Of a stretch of 64,000 bases of DNA, positions 42,653-51,325 are shown piece by piece; positions within the stretch are counted from its first letter, which is position 1, and the number at the start of each line of letters is the position of its first letter. The translations under genes were made by a program, and so were the position numbers. The stretch comes from Arthrobacter sp. 18067 (GTDB lineage: Bacteria > Actinomycetota > Actinomycetes > Actinomycetales > Micrococcaceae). The DNA lies in contig NZ_CACSJJ010000024.1 in assembly GCF_902706295.1 (NCBI RefSeq), positions 19,804-83,803 of the forward strand. The letters run 5' to 3'. A model generated the notes under the pieces. That model was not told where the DNA came from, did no database searches, and was given only the letters and a program-made list of their open reading frames with translations.

Positions 42653-43294
42653 CTAGACCGTGCGCGTGGCCTTGGCGAGGTTCTCGCGGAGTTCATCCGC
42701 GTTCTGCCGGATGACGTACGCGGGACGGTCGCGTTCGACGCGCCAACTGTCTTCCAGAGGGCCGACGTTGACGGTGTCGAAGCCGAATTCGTCGTAGAGC
42801 TTGGTGACGAGTTGGGCGGCTTCCGGGAAGTCGCTGGAGGTGGCCAGGGCGCGTCGGTTCGGCGTGCCGGCCGGGGCGCCGTCGGTGGTGATTTCCTTGG
42901 CGAAGATGTGGTTGAAGCCCTTGGCCACCTTGGACGTGGGAAGGTGCTTTTGGAGTAGGCCGGAGGTGGTGGCTTCGCCGTTGTCCAGCTCGGGAATGCG
43001 ACCGTCGCGCTCCCAGTAATAGTTGTTGGTGTCGATGACGATCTTGCCTTCGAGCGGCTCCACGGGAATGCCCTGATAGTTCTTGAGGGGGACGGTCACG
43101 ACGGCGAAATCACCCGCCGCCGCTGCCTCGCCTGCCGTCGCGGCCCGGGCGCGCGGCCCCAGTTCTGCGACCAGCTCGCCGAGCGTTTCGGGCCCCCGCG
43201 AGTTGCTGATCACGACGTCGTAGCCCAGTTCCACTGCCTTGCGTGCAACCTGGCTGCCAATGTGTCCTGCACCTATGATTCCGATTGTTGTCAT
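42653..43294 (-). CDS. F420/NADP-type oxidoreductase
   Basis: A 213-residue Rossmann protein of the NADP oxidoreductase, coenzyme F420-dependent family. The nucleotide loop is TIGIIGAGHIGSQVARKA, followed by VVISNSRGP, where the serine/arginine pair favours NADPH. VTVPLKNYQGIP and VIDTNNYYWERDGR are family segments. Whether it truly uses F420 cannot be seen. I start at the ATG at 43294 with CAGGGAT upstream. Confidence 0.84.
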   Translation of the reverse strand: MTTIGIIGAGHIGSQVARKAVELGYDVVISNSRGPETLGELVAELGPRARAATAGEAAAAGDFAVVTVPLKNYQGIPVEPLEGKIVIDTNNYYWERDGRIPELDNGEATTSGLLQKHLPTSKVAKGFNHIFAKEITTDGAPAGTPNRRALATSSDFPEAAQLVTKLYDEFGFDTVNVGPLEDSWRVERDRPAYVIRQNADELRENLAKATRTV

Positions 43295-43358
43295 ATCCCT
43301 GCCAACAAGAAGTTGCAGACGCGTATTTCCCGCGTTACGCATTATGTCGTGGGCGGCC

Positions 43359-43394
43359 CACTTCCCGTGTCACTTCCCGTGTCACTTCCCGCGC
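43359..43394. repeat. Three tandem 12-bp repeats in a divergent promoter region
   Basis: The unit CACTTCCCGTGT occurs at 43359 and 43371 exactly, and a third time at 43383 with two changes. It lies between the divergent NADP oxidoreductase and HAD genes, directly upstream of the HAD ribosome site. It could be a set of regulator sites or simple slippage. Confidence 0.6.
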
Positions 43395-43420
43395 GAGGAG
43401 ATGATAAGTAGTCTGATGGA

Positions 43421-44122
43421 ATGCCCGGTTCAGCAAAAGACAAAAAGTGCGGCGTCCTCTTCGATGTGGACGGGACACTGATTGATTCCAGTTATTTTCA
43501 TGCCATGGCGTGGTGGCAGGCGTTCCGCCGGGAAGGGCTGGACATGGAGATGTCCGCCATCCACCGGCGCGTAGGCATGGGAGGCGACAAACTCATCCGA
43601 AGCCTTGTACCTGATTGCCCCCGGGACATGCAGGAGGACCTGAAATCGGCGCACGGGGCTGTCTTCTCAACATTTTGGCCCACGCTGCGGCCCTTCGAAT
43701 CGGTTCGTGACCTCCTTTCGGCATGCTCGGAGGCTGGCCTGGCGGTAGGCCTGGCATCGTCGGCGCAAAAGCGCGACCTCGAAGTGAGCCGGCACATCCT
43801 CGACGCCGGATCCTCCATTGATGCCTGGACCAGCTCCGACGATGCTGAGGAAAGCAAGCCCGCGCCGGACATCCTGGTCGCGTGCCTCGAGAAGCTTGGC
43901 GTCAGCCCGGAGGATGCCGTTTTTGTTGGCGACGCAGTCTGGGATGTGAAAGCGGGCGGAGCCATCGGCGTGCCCGTGGTTGCCCTGACCTGCGGCGGGA
44001 TCAGCGAGGCGGAGCTGCGCGACGCAGGTGCCGCGGAGGTCTATGACAACCCGCGGCACCTGCTGGAGCACCTCGAAACCAGCATCATTGGCCGGTTGGT
44101 GGCGGGGACAGCCGGCGCCTAG
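43421..44122 (+). CDS. HAD-superfamily phosphatase
   Basis: A 233-residue HAD hydrolase of the phosphoglycolate/beta-phosphoglucomutase-like group. Motif I is FDVDGTLID (nucleophile aspartate in DVDGT), motif II GLASSAQ, motif III the lysine of ESKPAPD, and motif IV VFVGDAVWDVKAG. All are intact, so it should be an active sugar-phosphate or small-molecule phosphatase; the substrate is unknown. Its stop overlaps the convergent FMN reductase gene by four bases. Confidence 0.88.
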   Translation: MPGSAKDKKCGVLFDVDGTLIDSSYFHAMAWWQAFRREGLDMEMSAIHRRVGMGGDKLIRSLVPDCPRDMQEDLKSAHGAVFSTFWPTLRPFESVRDLLSACSEAGLAVGLASSAQKRDLEVSRHILDAGSSIDAWTSSDDAEESKPAPDILVACLEKLGVSPEDAVFVGDAVWDVKAGGAIGVPVVALTCGGISEAELRDAGAAEVYDNPRHLLEHLETSIIGRLVAGTAGA

Positions 44123-44730
44123 CGGGTGAGCTTGGCGGAATCCGGTTCCTGGTCGCCGATGTGGCCCGGGGCGTTGGCGGCGAGGACGCGCTGCACGAAG
44201 GCGCTGTATTCCTCCATGTAGTGCCGCAACAGGCCGGCGGTGCCTTCGTCCTTGACCGAACCGTCGTCGTCGTAAGCGTCTGCGACGAAGCGGATGTAAG
44301 CCTCAGGCGCGTTCAACTGCGGCGCGTCGAGGAAGCTCAACACGCTGCGCATGGACGACTGCATCACGGCTGTCCCAATACCGCCCGGCGATGCGCCGAT
44401 AATTCCCGTGGGCTTACGCGCGAATGAATTGGTGCCCCACGGGCGCGAACCCCAGTCGATGGCGTTCTTCAGCGCGCCCGGAATGGAGCGGTTGTACTCG
44501 GGGGAGACGAACAGGATCCCATCCGATGCCGCAATGGAGTCCTTCAATTCCCGGCCGGCCGGGGGGAAGTCGGCGTCGTAGTCCGAACTGTACAAAGGAA
44601 GGTCCTTGATGGCGATCTCATGGAACTCGAGCTCCGGAGGTGCGACGCTGATCAGCGCCTTGGAGAGAACCCGGTTGATGGAATTGCTTGCCAGGCTTCC
44701 GACGAAGTAACCGATTTTGAAGGTGTCCAT
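44119..44730 (-). CDS. NADPH-dependent FMN reductase family protein
   Basis: A 203-residue flavodoxin-like reductase. The FMN phosphate loop reads GSLASNSINR and the isoalloxazine segment SPEYNRSIPGALKNAIDW; GASPGGIGT is also conserved. Members reduce quinones, azo dyes, chromate or free FMN with NADPH. It could supply reduced flavin to luciferase-like enzymes, but no partner is adjacent. Confidence 0.88.
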   Translation of the reverse strand: MDTFKIGYFVGSLASNSINRVLSKALISVAPPELEFHEIAIKDLPLYSSDYDADFPPAGRELKDSIAASDGILFVSPEYNRSIPGALKNAIDWGSRPWGTNSFARKPTGIIGASPGGIGTAVMQSSMRSVLSFLDAPQLNAPEAYIRFVADAYDDDGSVKDEGTAGLLRHYMEEYSAFVQRVLAANAPGHIGDQEPDSAKLTR

Positions 44731-44916
44731 AGTGGCGTTCCTTTCCGACGGCGCGGCCGGAACCGGCTCGTCGACGGTGTGGTGGCTGGTTGCCCCCAGC
44801 TTCCACCGACCCTAGTGGAGTTGTGCACATAGCGCAGCCCCTACTCCCGCCCGAACCCTCGCGGTCATAGACTCATGCCAACTGGTTTCTGGAGAGTTCT
44901 GGAAGAGGGGTGGCGG

Positions 44917-46113
44917 GTGAAAGCAGGCATAGCGCGCGAGGCACTCGACGGTGAGCGACGTGTGGCTGCCACGCCGGAAACGGTCAAGCAATTGGCCGGA
45001 TTGGGCCTGGAAGTTCAGATCGAGTCAGGGGCCGGATCAGCCTCCGGTCATAGCGACGACGATTACCGGCAGGCAGGTGCCTCCGTGGTGCAGTCCCTGG
45101 ACCTCGGGACACTGGATGTCTACTGCCACGTGCGCCCCATGGAACCGTCGACGGCGGGAGCCCTCCGCCGGGGCTCGGTCACCGTCGGCTTGGGGTCACC
45201 GTCCTCGGAGCTACCTACAGTGCGGGCGCTCGCCGCTGGTGGGATCACATCTTTCGCGCTTGAGCTGGTTCCCCGTATTTCCCGCGCCCAATCCATGGAC
45301 GCCCTGACCTCCCAGGCCTTGGTGGCGGGGTATCGGTGCGTCCTTGAAGCAGCCATGCGTCTGCCCCGGTTCTTCCCGCTATACATGACGGCGGCGGGGA
45401 CCATTCCACCAGCCCGCGTGTTGGTGCTGGGTGCCGGAGTGGCCGGTCTCCAGGCGATCGGAACAGCCAAGCGGCTCGGCGCCCGGGTTTCGGCCAACGA
45501 CATCCGCCCGGCCTCGGCGGACGAAGTAGCGTCCATGGGCGGCACCTTCATCAAGCTTGACCTCGAAACCGCTGAGGCATCGGGTGGGTACGCACGTGAA
45601 TTGAGCGCGGACCGTGGCGCCTTGCAGCGGGCACTTTTGGCGCCCCACGTCGCCCAGGCAGACGTGTTGATTACTACGGCCGCTGTCCCGGGCAGGCGCG
45701 CACCCCTGCTGGTTAGCCGCGAGATGGTGCGGGGCATGAAGCCAGGCTCCGTGGTGGTGGACCTGGCAGCGGAATCCGGCGGCAACGTTGAGGGGAGCAT
45801 TCCGGGCCAGGACATTCCCATCCCCACCGCCGACGGCCAAGGCGTGGTGACGTTGGTGGGAATCAAGGATGCTGCGTCAGCGATGCCCACGGATGCATCC
45901 CGCTTGTACGCCAAGAACGTGGCCAACCTGCTGGCGCTCATGACCAAGGATGGCTCGGTTGCCCCGGACTTTGCCGACGAAGTAGTGGCCGGCACCTGCC
46001 TCACCCACGATGGCGAGGTCCGGCATGCGCCCACATCGGAGGCACTCACCGCGCTCGCCGGCGAAACGGCACCCTTTGGAAGTACTCAACCTGGAACTGA
46101 AGGAGTGCGCTGA
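44917..46113 (+). CDS. pntAA: NAD(P) transhydrogenase subunit alpha part 1 (NAD-binding)
   Basis: A 398-residue soluble domain dI homologue. It begins like alanine dehydrogenase/PNT (KAGIAREALDGERRVAATPE) and has the NAD-binding LVLGAGVAGLQAIGTAKRLGA and the AAVPGRRAPLL segments. I choose GTG at 44917, preceded by AAGAGGGG; an ATG at 44875 is also in frame but has no ribosome site. The transhydrogenase couples the proton gradient to NADPH formation. It is the first of three overlapping genes. Confidence 0.9.
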   Translation: MKAGIAREALDGERRVAATPETVKQLAGLGLEVQIESGAGSASGHSDDDYRQAGASVVQSLDLGTLDVYCHVRPMEPSTAGALRRGSVTVGLGSPSSELPTVRALAAGGITSFALELVPRISRAQSMDALTSQALVAGYRCVLEAAMRLPRFFPLYMTAAGTIPPARVLVLGAGVAGLQAIGTAKRLGARVSANDIRPASADEVASMGGTFIKLDLETAEASGGYARELSADRGALQRALLAPHVAQADVLITTAAVPGRRAPLLVSREMVRGMKPGSVVVDLAAESGGNVEGSIPGQDIPIPTADGQGVVTLVGIKDAASAMPTDASRLYAKNVANLLALMTKDGSVAPDFADEVVAGTCLTHDGEVRHAPTSEALTALAGETAPFGSTQPGTEGVR

Positions 46114-46469
46114 TGGACGGCATGAGCCTGCTGACGATCACTGTGCTGGCTGTTTTTGTGGGCTTCGAAGTTGTCTCCAAGGTTTCCAGCACCCTGCACA
46201 CGCCACTTATGTCCGGGGCCAACGCCATCCACGGCATCATCCTGGTGGGGGCCATCATCGTTGCGGGACAGGCGGCAGACCCGTTGGTGTTGGCGGTCGC
46301 GCTCCTGGCAGTTGTCCTGGCCACGGCCAACCTCGTCGGCGGTTTCGTGGTGACCGATCGGATGCTCGAAATGTTCCGCGGAAGGCAACGGCCGCCGTCG
46401 AACGTTGCTCCGACGGATTCCGGAGCCGCGGGAACCGCGGAAGCCGCAGTTAGGGAGCGACGCCCGTGA
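46113..46469 (+). CDS. pntAB: NAD(P) transhydrogenase subunit alpha part 2 (membrane)
   Basis: A 118-residue membrane subunit with three hydrophobic segments, including VFVGFEVVSKVSSTLHTPLMSGANAIHGI-type sequence that is diagnostic of PntAB. The split into AA and AB is the three-subunit form known from Rhodospirillum and actinobacteria. The ATG overlaps the pntAA stop. The C-terminal 25 residues are an alanine/proline-rich tail. Confidence 0.93.
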   Translation: MDGMSLLTITVLAVFVGFEVVSKVSSTLHTPLMSGANAIHGIILVGAIIVAGQAADPLVLAVALLAVVLATANLVGGFVVTDRMLEMFRGRQRPPSNVAPTDSGAAGTAEAAVRERRP

Positions 46470-47839
46470 CGCTGCTCAATCCCACCTGGACGGCACTGCT
46501 GTACCTTGCGGCGGCGGCGTGCTTCATCCTCGCGCTGAAGGGCCTGAACTCACCACGGACCGCCCGGCGCGGCAACCTGATCGGAGCATTCGGCGCCCTG
46601 CTGGCTGTGGTGACGGTATTTGTCTCCGTAAAGCTGGACAACATTCCTTGGATTCTTGGCGCCATCGTGGTGGGTTCCGGTGTGGCTGCCCCCGTGGCCC
46701 GCAGAGTACAGATGACCCAGATGCCGCAACTCGTGGCCCTCTTCAACGGTGTGGGCGGCGGTGCTGCGGCGCTTGTGGCATTGCTGGAACTTTCGCATAC
46801 GGAAGAGCCTTGGGTTCGAGTGGCAATCGTGTTCACGCTGTTGGTGGGGGCGGTCTCCTTCGCGGGTTCCGGCGTTACCTTCGCCAAGCTCCAGGGGCTC
46901 ATGACCACACGCCCGGTCACGTTCCCGGGACTGCCGGTCCTGATGGCCGTCGTGTTGCTGGCCGCCGTGGGAGCCGGTGTGGTGGTGATCCTCAGCGGCT
47001 CCCTGGCACTGGCGCTGGTCCTGCTGGTGTTGGGGCTTGTCACCGGAATCCTGTTGGTGCTCCCTGTGGGCGGCGCCGATGTGCCCATTGTCATTTCACT
47101 CCTGAATGCGTTCACCGGTCTGGCCGTGGCCGCCTCCGGGCTGGTGCTGGGGAACGTCCTCCTTGTTGTTGCGGGGACGTTGGTAGGAGCCTCTGGCACC
47201 ATCCTTACCCGGGCCATGGCGGCTGCGATGGGACGCAGCGTCGCAGGCATCATGTTCGGGGCGTTCAAGGGCGGATCCACCGCTGGTTCCACGGCCGTGA
47301 GTGAGCGGCCTGTGCGGTCCTCCAGCGCCGAGGATGTGGCAGTTCTGCTTGGCTATGCGCAGCGGGTCATCATCGTGCCGGGTTACGGCCTGGCAGTAGC
47401 GCAGGGGCAGCACACCGCTGCCGAGCTTGCTCTGGCTTTGGAAGCACGCGGCATTGAGGTGGATTTTGCTATCCATCCCGTGGCCGGAAGGATGCCGGGG
47501 CATATGAACGTGCTCCTGGCTGAAGCCAACGTGCCCTATGAGTCGCTGAAGGAAATGGGCGATATCAACTCCGAGTTCAAGACGGCCGATGTTGCGTTGG
47601 TGGTGGGCGCCAACGACGTCGTGAACCCCGCAGCCAAGACCACCTCGGGCTCTCCAATCTACGGAATGCCCATCCTGGAAGTTGCCGATGCCCGTCAGGT
47701 GGTGTTCCTCAAACGCTCCATGCGCCCCGGGTTCGCGGGGATTGAAAATGAACTTCTCTACGAGCCGCAAACCACCCTGCTGTTCGGCGACGCGAAGGAT
47801 TCGTTGACCAAGGTCCTTGGCGCGGTTAAGGGGCTGTAG
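46466..47839 (+). CDS. pntB: NAD(P) transhydrogenase subunit beta
   Basis: A 457-residue subunit: eight or nine membrane segments (residues 5-255), then the NADP-binding domain III (VIIVPGYGLAVAQGQHTAAELA, HPVAGRMPGHMNVLLAEA, VVGANDVVNPAA). All are characteristic. The start is GTG at 46466, overlapping pntAB by four bases. Confidence 0.95.
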   Translation: MTLLNPTWTALLYLAAAACFILALKGLNSPRTARRGNLIGAFGALLAVVTVFVSVKLDNIPWILGAIVVGSGVAAPVARRVQMTQMPQLVALFNGVGGGAAALVALLELSHTEEPWVRVAIVFTLLVGAVSFAGSGVTFAKLQGLMTTRPVTFPGLPVLMAVVLLAAVGAGVVVILSGSLALALVLLVLGLVTGILLVLPVGGADVPIVISLLNAFTGLAVAASGLVLGNVLLVVAGTLVGASGTILTRAMAAAMGRSVAGIMFGAFKGGSTAGSTAVSERPVRSSSAEDVAVLLGYAQRVIIVPGYGLAVAQGQHTAAELALALEARGIEVDFAIHPVAGRMPGHMNVLLAEANVPYESLKEMGDINSEFKTADVALVVGANDVVNPAAKTTSGSPIYGMPILEVADARQVVFLKRSMRPGFAGIENELLYEPQTTLLFGDAKDSLTKVLGAVKGL

Positions 47840-47922
47840 GGAAAGTCCGGCAAATCGCGTCATGTACTGATCGTTGGCGGCACCTGTCTTTACAGGAAGT
47901 TTGTAGAGCACCGCTAGGAGTC

Positions 47923-48219
47923 ATGGACGTGCAGGACAGCATGAAAGATTCATCGCCCGGATCCCGTTTCGCTCAGTTTCAGGGTTTCCCGCAGAACCAA
48001 GGGTTCGTCCAGACACAGGGCAAGGCTGTGACCAACTGGAGGGCCCTGGTGGGTCAAACAGTCCAGGTCTGGCGGTACAACGAGGTAGTGGATCAAGGCC
48101 GCGTGGAGTCGGTGACTCATGACGGCAGGGTCCTATGGCTTGCTCAAAGCGGTCCGATAGAACGCCGGCTGGTGGAAAAGGAGCGCGGAACGGGTCTACG
48201 GATCCGACTCATGAACTGA
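47923..48219 (+). CDS. Small hypothetical protein (98 aa)
   Basis: No family recognised. The first 35 residues are rich in Gln, Phe and Gly (FAQFQGFPQNQGFVQTQG) and look disordered; residues 40-98 form a compact, strand-rich part (VWRYNEVVDQGRVESV, then LWLAQSGPIERRLVE). The latter resembles the C-terminal half of the 78-residue protein at 12833-13069. An AGGAG ribosome site supports the ATG. It follows pntB after 83 bases and may be separately transcribed. Confidence 0.65.
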   Translation: MDVQDSMKDSSPGSRFAQFQGFPQNQGFVQTQGKAVTNWRALVGQTVQVWRYNEVVDQGRVESVTHDGRVLWLAQSGPIERRLVEKERGTGLRIRLMN

Positions 48220-48276
48220 ACGCACATGGTGAGGGCTCCGTGCAGCACTACCTGTATGGCCGCCGGCTCTACGATG

Positions 48277-49170
48277 TCAGCGGCACGAACTCTCCTTGGC
48301 CTCCGGGCTGTGCGCCAGAATTTCCGCGAGCTCCGCCAGCCTGTGCGCGCGTGCGGATTCCGCCGGCGAGAACGGTTCGCCCGGCCGGGAAAAGACGAGC
48401 GGACCGTGCCATGCCGTCGGGATCTTGAGGATGTCAGCGGAAGGCCCGACGCCGGCACCCGCGTCGGGTGCCGGGCGCTCGGGATCGAGCGGGACGACTT
48501 TGGCGGAAAGGAGTTCGGCGACCGCGTGCGGAAGTTCCTTGGGGTTACCGGCGATGCGGGTGGCGAGGCTCAGAGCCTTGGTTTGGCCGTCAGCCATGGC
48601 CAAGGCGGTGGTGGGCCACACATGGGACTCACGGCCGCCGCCGTCGTGCAGTGCCTTCAGCAGTTCCTGTTCGGTGACATTGCCCGGGGCCGAGAGGACG
48701 AACTCATCCATGACCGTCTCAGTGGCGGCCGTGCCGTCGGAGCTTGCCCGCATCATCGGGTGGACGTGCAGGCTGAGGATGTTGCTGTCCAGGTTGGCGA
48801 GGGATTGGGTGATTTTCTGCAGGGATCCGGGCTGATCGAACAGCACCGTCCGGGCACGCCACAAGGACGGTGCCAGATTCAACGTGCGTCGTTGGCGGAG
48901 GGCCGGCGCGTGCAGCCATCGCCTGAGCATTTTGGCGGCCGACGGTTCGGCCACCCAGATGACCAGAACTGTGGCGGTGACCGTCAGGAGCAGGACCTTG
49001 GCTACGTAGGGGAGGTGGGTTTCCACGACTGCCGCGTGGACCAGCAGTTCGATGGGAAGCATGACCGCAATGTTGGCCAGGGTGAGCCGGGCCTTGGGCG
49101 GTTCGGGCAACTGACCGCAGACATCACAGAGGAGGTCCGCGGTGACGGGAGTGCTCGCGTTGGGCTTCAT
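48277..49170 (-). CDS. Membrane-anchored ACT-domain protein
   Basis: A 297-residue protein. A CDVCG motif lies at the N-terminus, two hydrophobic segments occupy about residues 30-75, and an ACT-like domain follows (RARTVLFDQPGSLQKITQSLANLDSNILSL). ACT domains bind amino acids. The C-terminal 90 residues are unlike anything I know. It probably reports an amino-acid signal at the membrane; no partner enzyme is next to it. Confidence 0.72.
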   Translation of the reverse strand: MKPNASTPVTADLLCDVCGQLPEPPKARLTLANIAVMLPIELLVHAAVVETHLPYVAKVLLLTVTATVLVIWVAEPSAAKMLRRWLHAPALRQRRTLNLAPSLWRARTVLFDQPGSLQKITQSLANLDSNILSLHVHPMMRASSDGTAATETVMDEFVLSAPGNVTEQELLKALHDGGGRESHVWPTTALAMADGQTKALSLATRIAGNPKELPHAVAELLSAKVVPLDPERPAPDAGAGVGPSADILKIPTAWHGPLVFSRPGEPFSPAESARAHRLAELAEILAHSPEAKESSCR

Positions 49171-49255
49171 GCTTTCATGCTGCCCTGCCCCTGTTTCGAA
49201 CCGGTTGCCTGTGCGTCACGTTCCGGGGACAGCCCGGTGAACGCCCGCCACGCAA

Positions 49256-49290
49256 GAACCCGGCGTTCTCGCGGGGAGGACGCCGGGTTC
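49256..49290 (-). terminator. Hairpin after mscL
   Basis: GAACCCGGCGT (49256-49266) pairs perfectly with ACGCCGGGTTC (49280-49290). It lies between mscL and the ACT-domain gene on the minus strand. No T-run follows, so termination is likely but not certain. Confidence 0.6.
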
Positions 49291-49335
49291 AGGCCAAACA
49301 ACGTGCGTAGGAGCGCTCGCTACGAGCGGTTGGTG

Positions 49336-49800
49336 CTAGCGGGTGCGGTCGGAATCGAAGTCCGGGTCCAAGTCGGAAGCCTGGCCTGCGTTACGTGCGG
49401 CAGCGGCATCCTTCAGGAGATCGCGGATTTCCGCCAGGAGTGCGGTGTCTGCCGGCAGCGGCTCTTCCTCGGGTTCCTCGGTGGAGAGGCGATCCTTTAC
49501 CAGCGAATTGATCTTGTTCATGGGCGCTACGAAGATGAAGTAGACCACGGCAGCAGTGATCACGAAGGTGACCAAGGCCGTCAGCACAGCGCCGATGTTG
49601 ACCATCGTGGCGGGGTTGTTTTCCCAGATCTTGAAGCCGAGCCCGTCAGCGTTCATGCCACCGGCGGCGGCGATTACGGGGTTGATGATGTTGTTAGTGA
49701 AGGCAGTGACGAGTGCGGTGAAGGCACTGCCGATAACGACGGCTATCGCCAGTTCGATCACGTTGCCGCGAAGTATGAAGTCCTTGAAACCCTTAAACAT
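49336..49800 (-). CDS. mscL: Large-conductance mechanosensitive channel
   Basis: A 154-residue protein starting MFKGFKDFILRGNVIELAIA, diagnostic of MscL. Two membrane helices (about 15-45 and 68-95) flank a periplasmic loop, with a C-terminal helical bundle (LLAEIRDLL). It forms a pentameric pore that opens on hypo-osmotic shock. The acidic tail after residue 105 is longer than in E. coli MscL, as in other actinobacteria. Confidence 0.97.
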   Translation of the reverse strand: MFKGFKDFILRGNVIELAIAVVIGSAFTALVTAFTNNIINPVIAAAGGMNADGLGFKIWENNPATMVNIGAVLTALVTFVITAAVVYFIFVAPMNKINSLVKDRLSTEEPEEEPLPADTALLAEIRDLLKDAAAARNAGQASDLDPDFDSDRTR

Positions 49801-49881
49801 GGATGGTCCTCCGATTGGGTGCGGGTGTCTGCCTCAGCAGAGATCAAACTACCACTCCCGGGTTTCAAGCGGGTGTAAGCG

Positions 49882-49961
49882 GGTGAGAGAGGGTTGGCAG
49901 GAAGGGGGCGGGAGGTGAGAGAGGGTTGGCGGGAAGGTGGCGGGAGGTGAGAGAGCGTTGG
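49882..49961. repeat. 32-bp tandem repeat, 2.5 copies
   Basis: Units begin GGTGAGAGAGGGTTGG at 49882, 49914 and 49946, period 32 bases, with a few changes between copies. They lie in the gap between mscL and the oxidase stop. A GGTGAG...CTCACC pairing (49946-49974) could form a weak hairpin for the minus-strand oxidase operon. Confidence 0.7.
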
Positions 49962-50003
49962 TTGCTCCCTCACCCCACGGCAGGCAATCAGGTCGGCGGA
50001 CCG

Positions 50004-51296
50004 TCAGGCGAGCAGGGACCTCGTGTGGTCGTTGAGGAACATTCCGCGGGGGTCGAACTCGCGCCGGACCTGAATGAAGGTGTCCAGCTCCGGGTAGAGG
50101 CGTTCCAGCCGGCTACGGGTCATGAAGTGGATCTTCCCCCAGTGGGCGCGCGGCTCGAATTCCTGGAGCACGGCGTCGGCGTCGCGGAAGAACTGCCAGT
50201 AGTCGGTCCCGGGCTCGGTGGTCAGCGTGATGACCGTGCTGTCGCGGCCTTGGAATTGAGACATGTAGGCGTCGTCGGACTTCACCCAGCGGACCTCAAC
50301 GGGGTACTTCTGCTCGGGATACTTGCTGCGGATCAGGTCCTGGATAGCTTCGACGGCGACCAAACCGTCCTCGCTGCGGACAAAGTACTCAAGTTCGTGG
50401 AACTGTGTGGTGAAGCCGCCCGGGTAAATCCGGTAGGAGCGGTCCAGCCGGGCACCTTCGACGGCGGAGAGCTGGCTTTCGTCCTGGACGGAAGCCACGT
50501 TGTATCGCTTGGTGTAGCTGCGGCCGCCCATGCTGTGGTCCGGGGAACCCGGCAGGTCCAGGAGTTCGCACGAGTCATCCTCCGGGCACCACAGGAACGA
50601 GTAGTGCCTGTTCCCGTCGATGTCGGCTTGCCACGTGGAGGTGGTTTCCGCCCACGTGGGGTAGGTGATCTGTTCCTGCAGGTAGTAGCTGTCTTCAACG
50701 GCCAACTCGACTTCCAGGAAGATCCCCAACGTTCCAAGGGCTGTCTGTGCGGCACGGAGTTCCCGCAGTTGCCCTTCGCCGATCTCCACGATCTCGCCGT
50801 AGCCGTTGATCAGCTTCACCCAGCGCAGTTTGGAGGAGAAGCTGCCCAGGTCCTTACCGGAGCCGTGGGTGCTGGTGGCCAGCGCCCCAGCGATCTGCTG
50901 TTTGTCGATGTCGCCCTGGTTGCTGAGGGCCAGTCCCTTGTCCCACAGGGCATCCCCGAACGCGTTGATGGTGGTGCCGGCCAGTGCGCGGGCTCGCTGC
51001 CCGGACTGGTCGGTGCCGGTGATGCCGGAGAGACCGGACATGTCCATCAGGACCCCACCGGTCTGAACCAACGGTGAGGACGAGTGCCCTGAGCCGACCG
51101 CCCGCACGGGCAAGCCTTCGCGGATGGCGAAACGGACGGCGTCGAGGGCTTCTTGTTCATTCCTGGGCCGCACGGTGAAGGCCGGCGTCGCGCTCTGGTT
51201 ACCGCCCCAGTTGGTCCACGTGGCGTCCGTGGTGAAGGGGGCTGTGGGAGTGGCTGCGGCCGGTGTGCCCGATGCCCGGGAAACGTGAGTGGTCAT
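50004..51296 (-). CDS. FAD-linked aldonolactone/alditol oxidase
   Basis: A 430-residue flavoprotein of the VAO family. The FAD-binding segment is RAVGSGHSSSPLVQTGG, where the histidine of GSGHS is the usual covalent FAD site; the C-terminal HWGK motif (RAHWGKIHF) marks D-arabinono-1,4-lactone/alditol oxidases. It oxidises a sugar alcohol or lactone with oxygen, giving H2O2. I choose ATG 51296, which has a GGAGC site; a GTG at 51329 overlapping the aldehyde dehydrogenase stop is the alternative. It is the last gene of the speB operon. Confidence 0.84.
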   Translation of the reverse strand: MTTHVSRASGTPAAATPTAPFTTDATWTNWGGNQSATPAFTVRPRNEQEALDAVRFAIREGLPVRAVGSGHSSSPLVQTGGVLMDMSGLSGITGTDQSGQRARALAGTTINAFGDALWDKGLALSNQGDIDKQQIAGALATSTHGSGKDLGSFSSKLRWVKLINGYGEIVEIGEGQLRELRAAQTALGTLGIFLEVELAVEDSYYLQEQITYPTWAETTSTWQADIDGNRHYSFLWCPEDDSCELLDLPGSPDHSMGGRSYTKRYNVASVQDESQLSAVEGARLDRSYRIYPGGFTTQFHELEYFVRSEDGLVAVEAIQDLIRSKYPEQKYPVEVRWVKSDDAYMSQFQGRDSTVITLTTEPGTDYWQFFRDADAVLQEFEPRAHWGKIHFMTRSRLERLYPELDTFIQVRREFDPRGMFLNDHTRSLLA

Positions 51297-51325
51297 GGTG
51301 AAAGCTCCGTTGCTTGTCTGAACGC

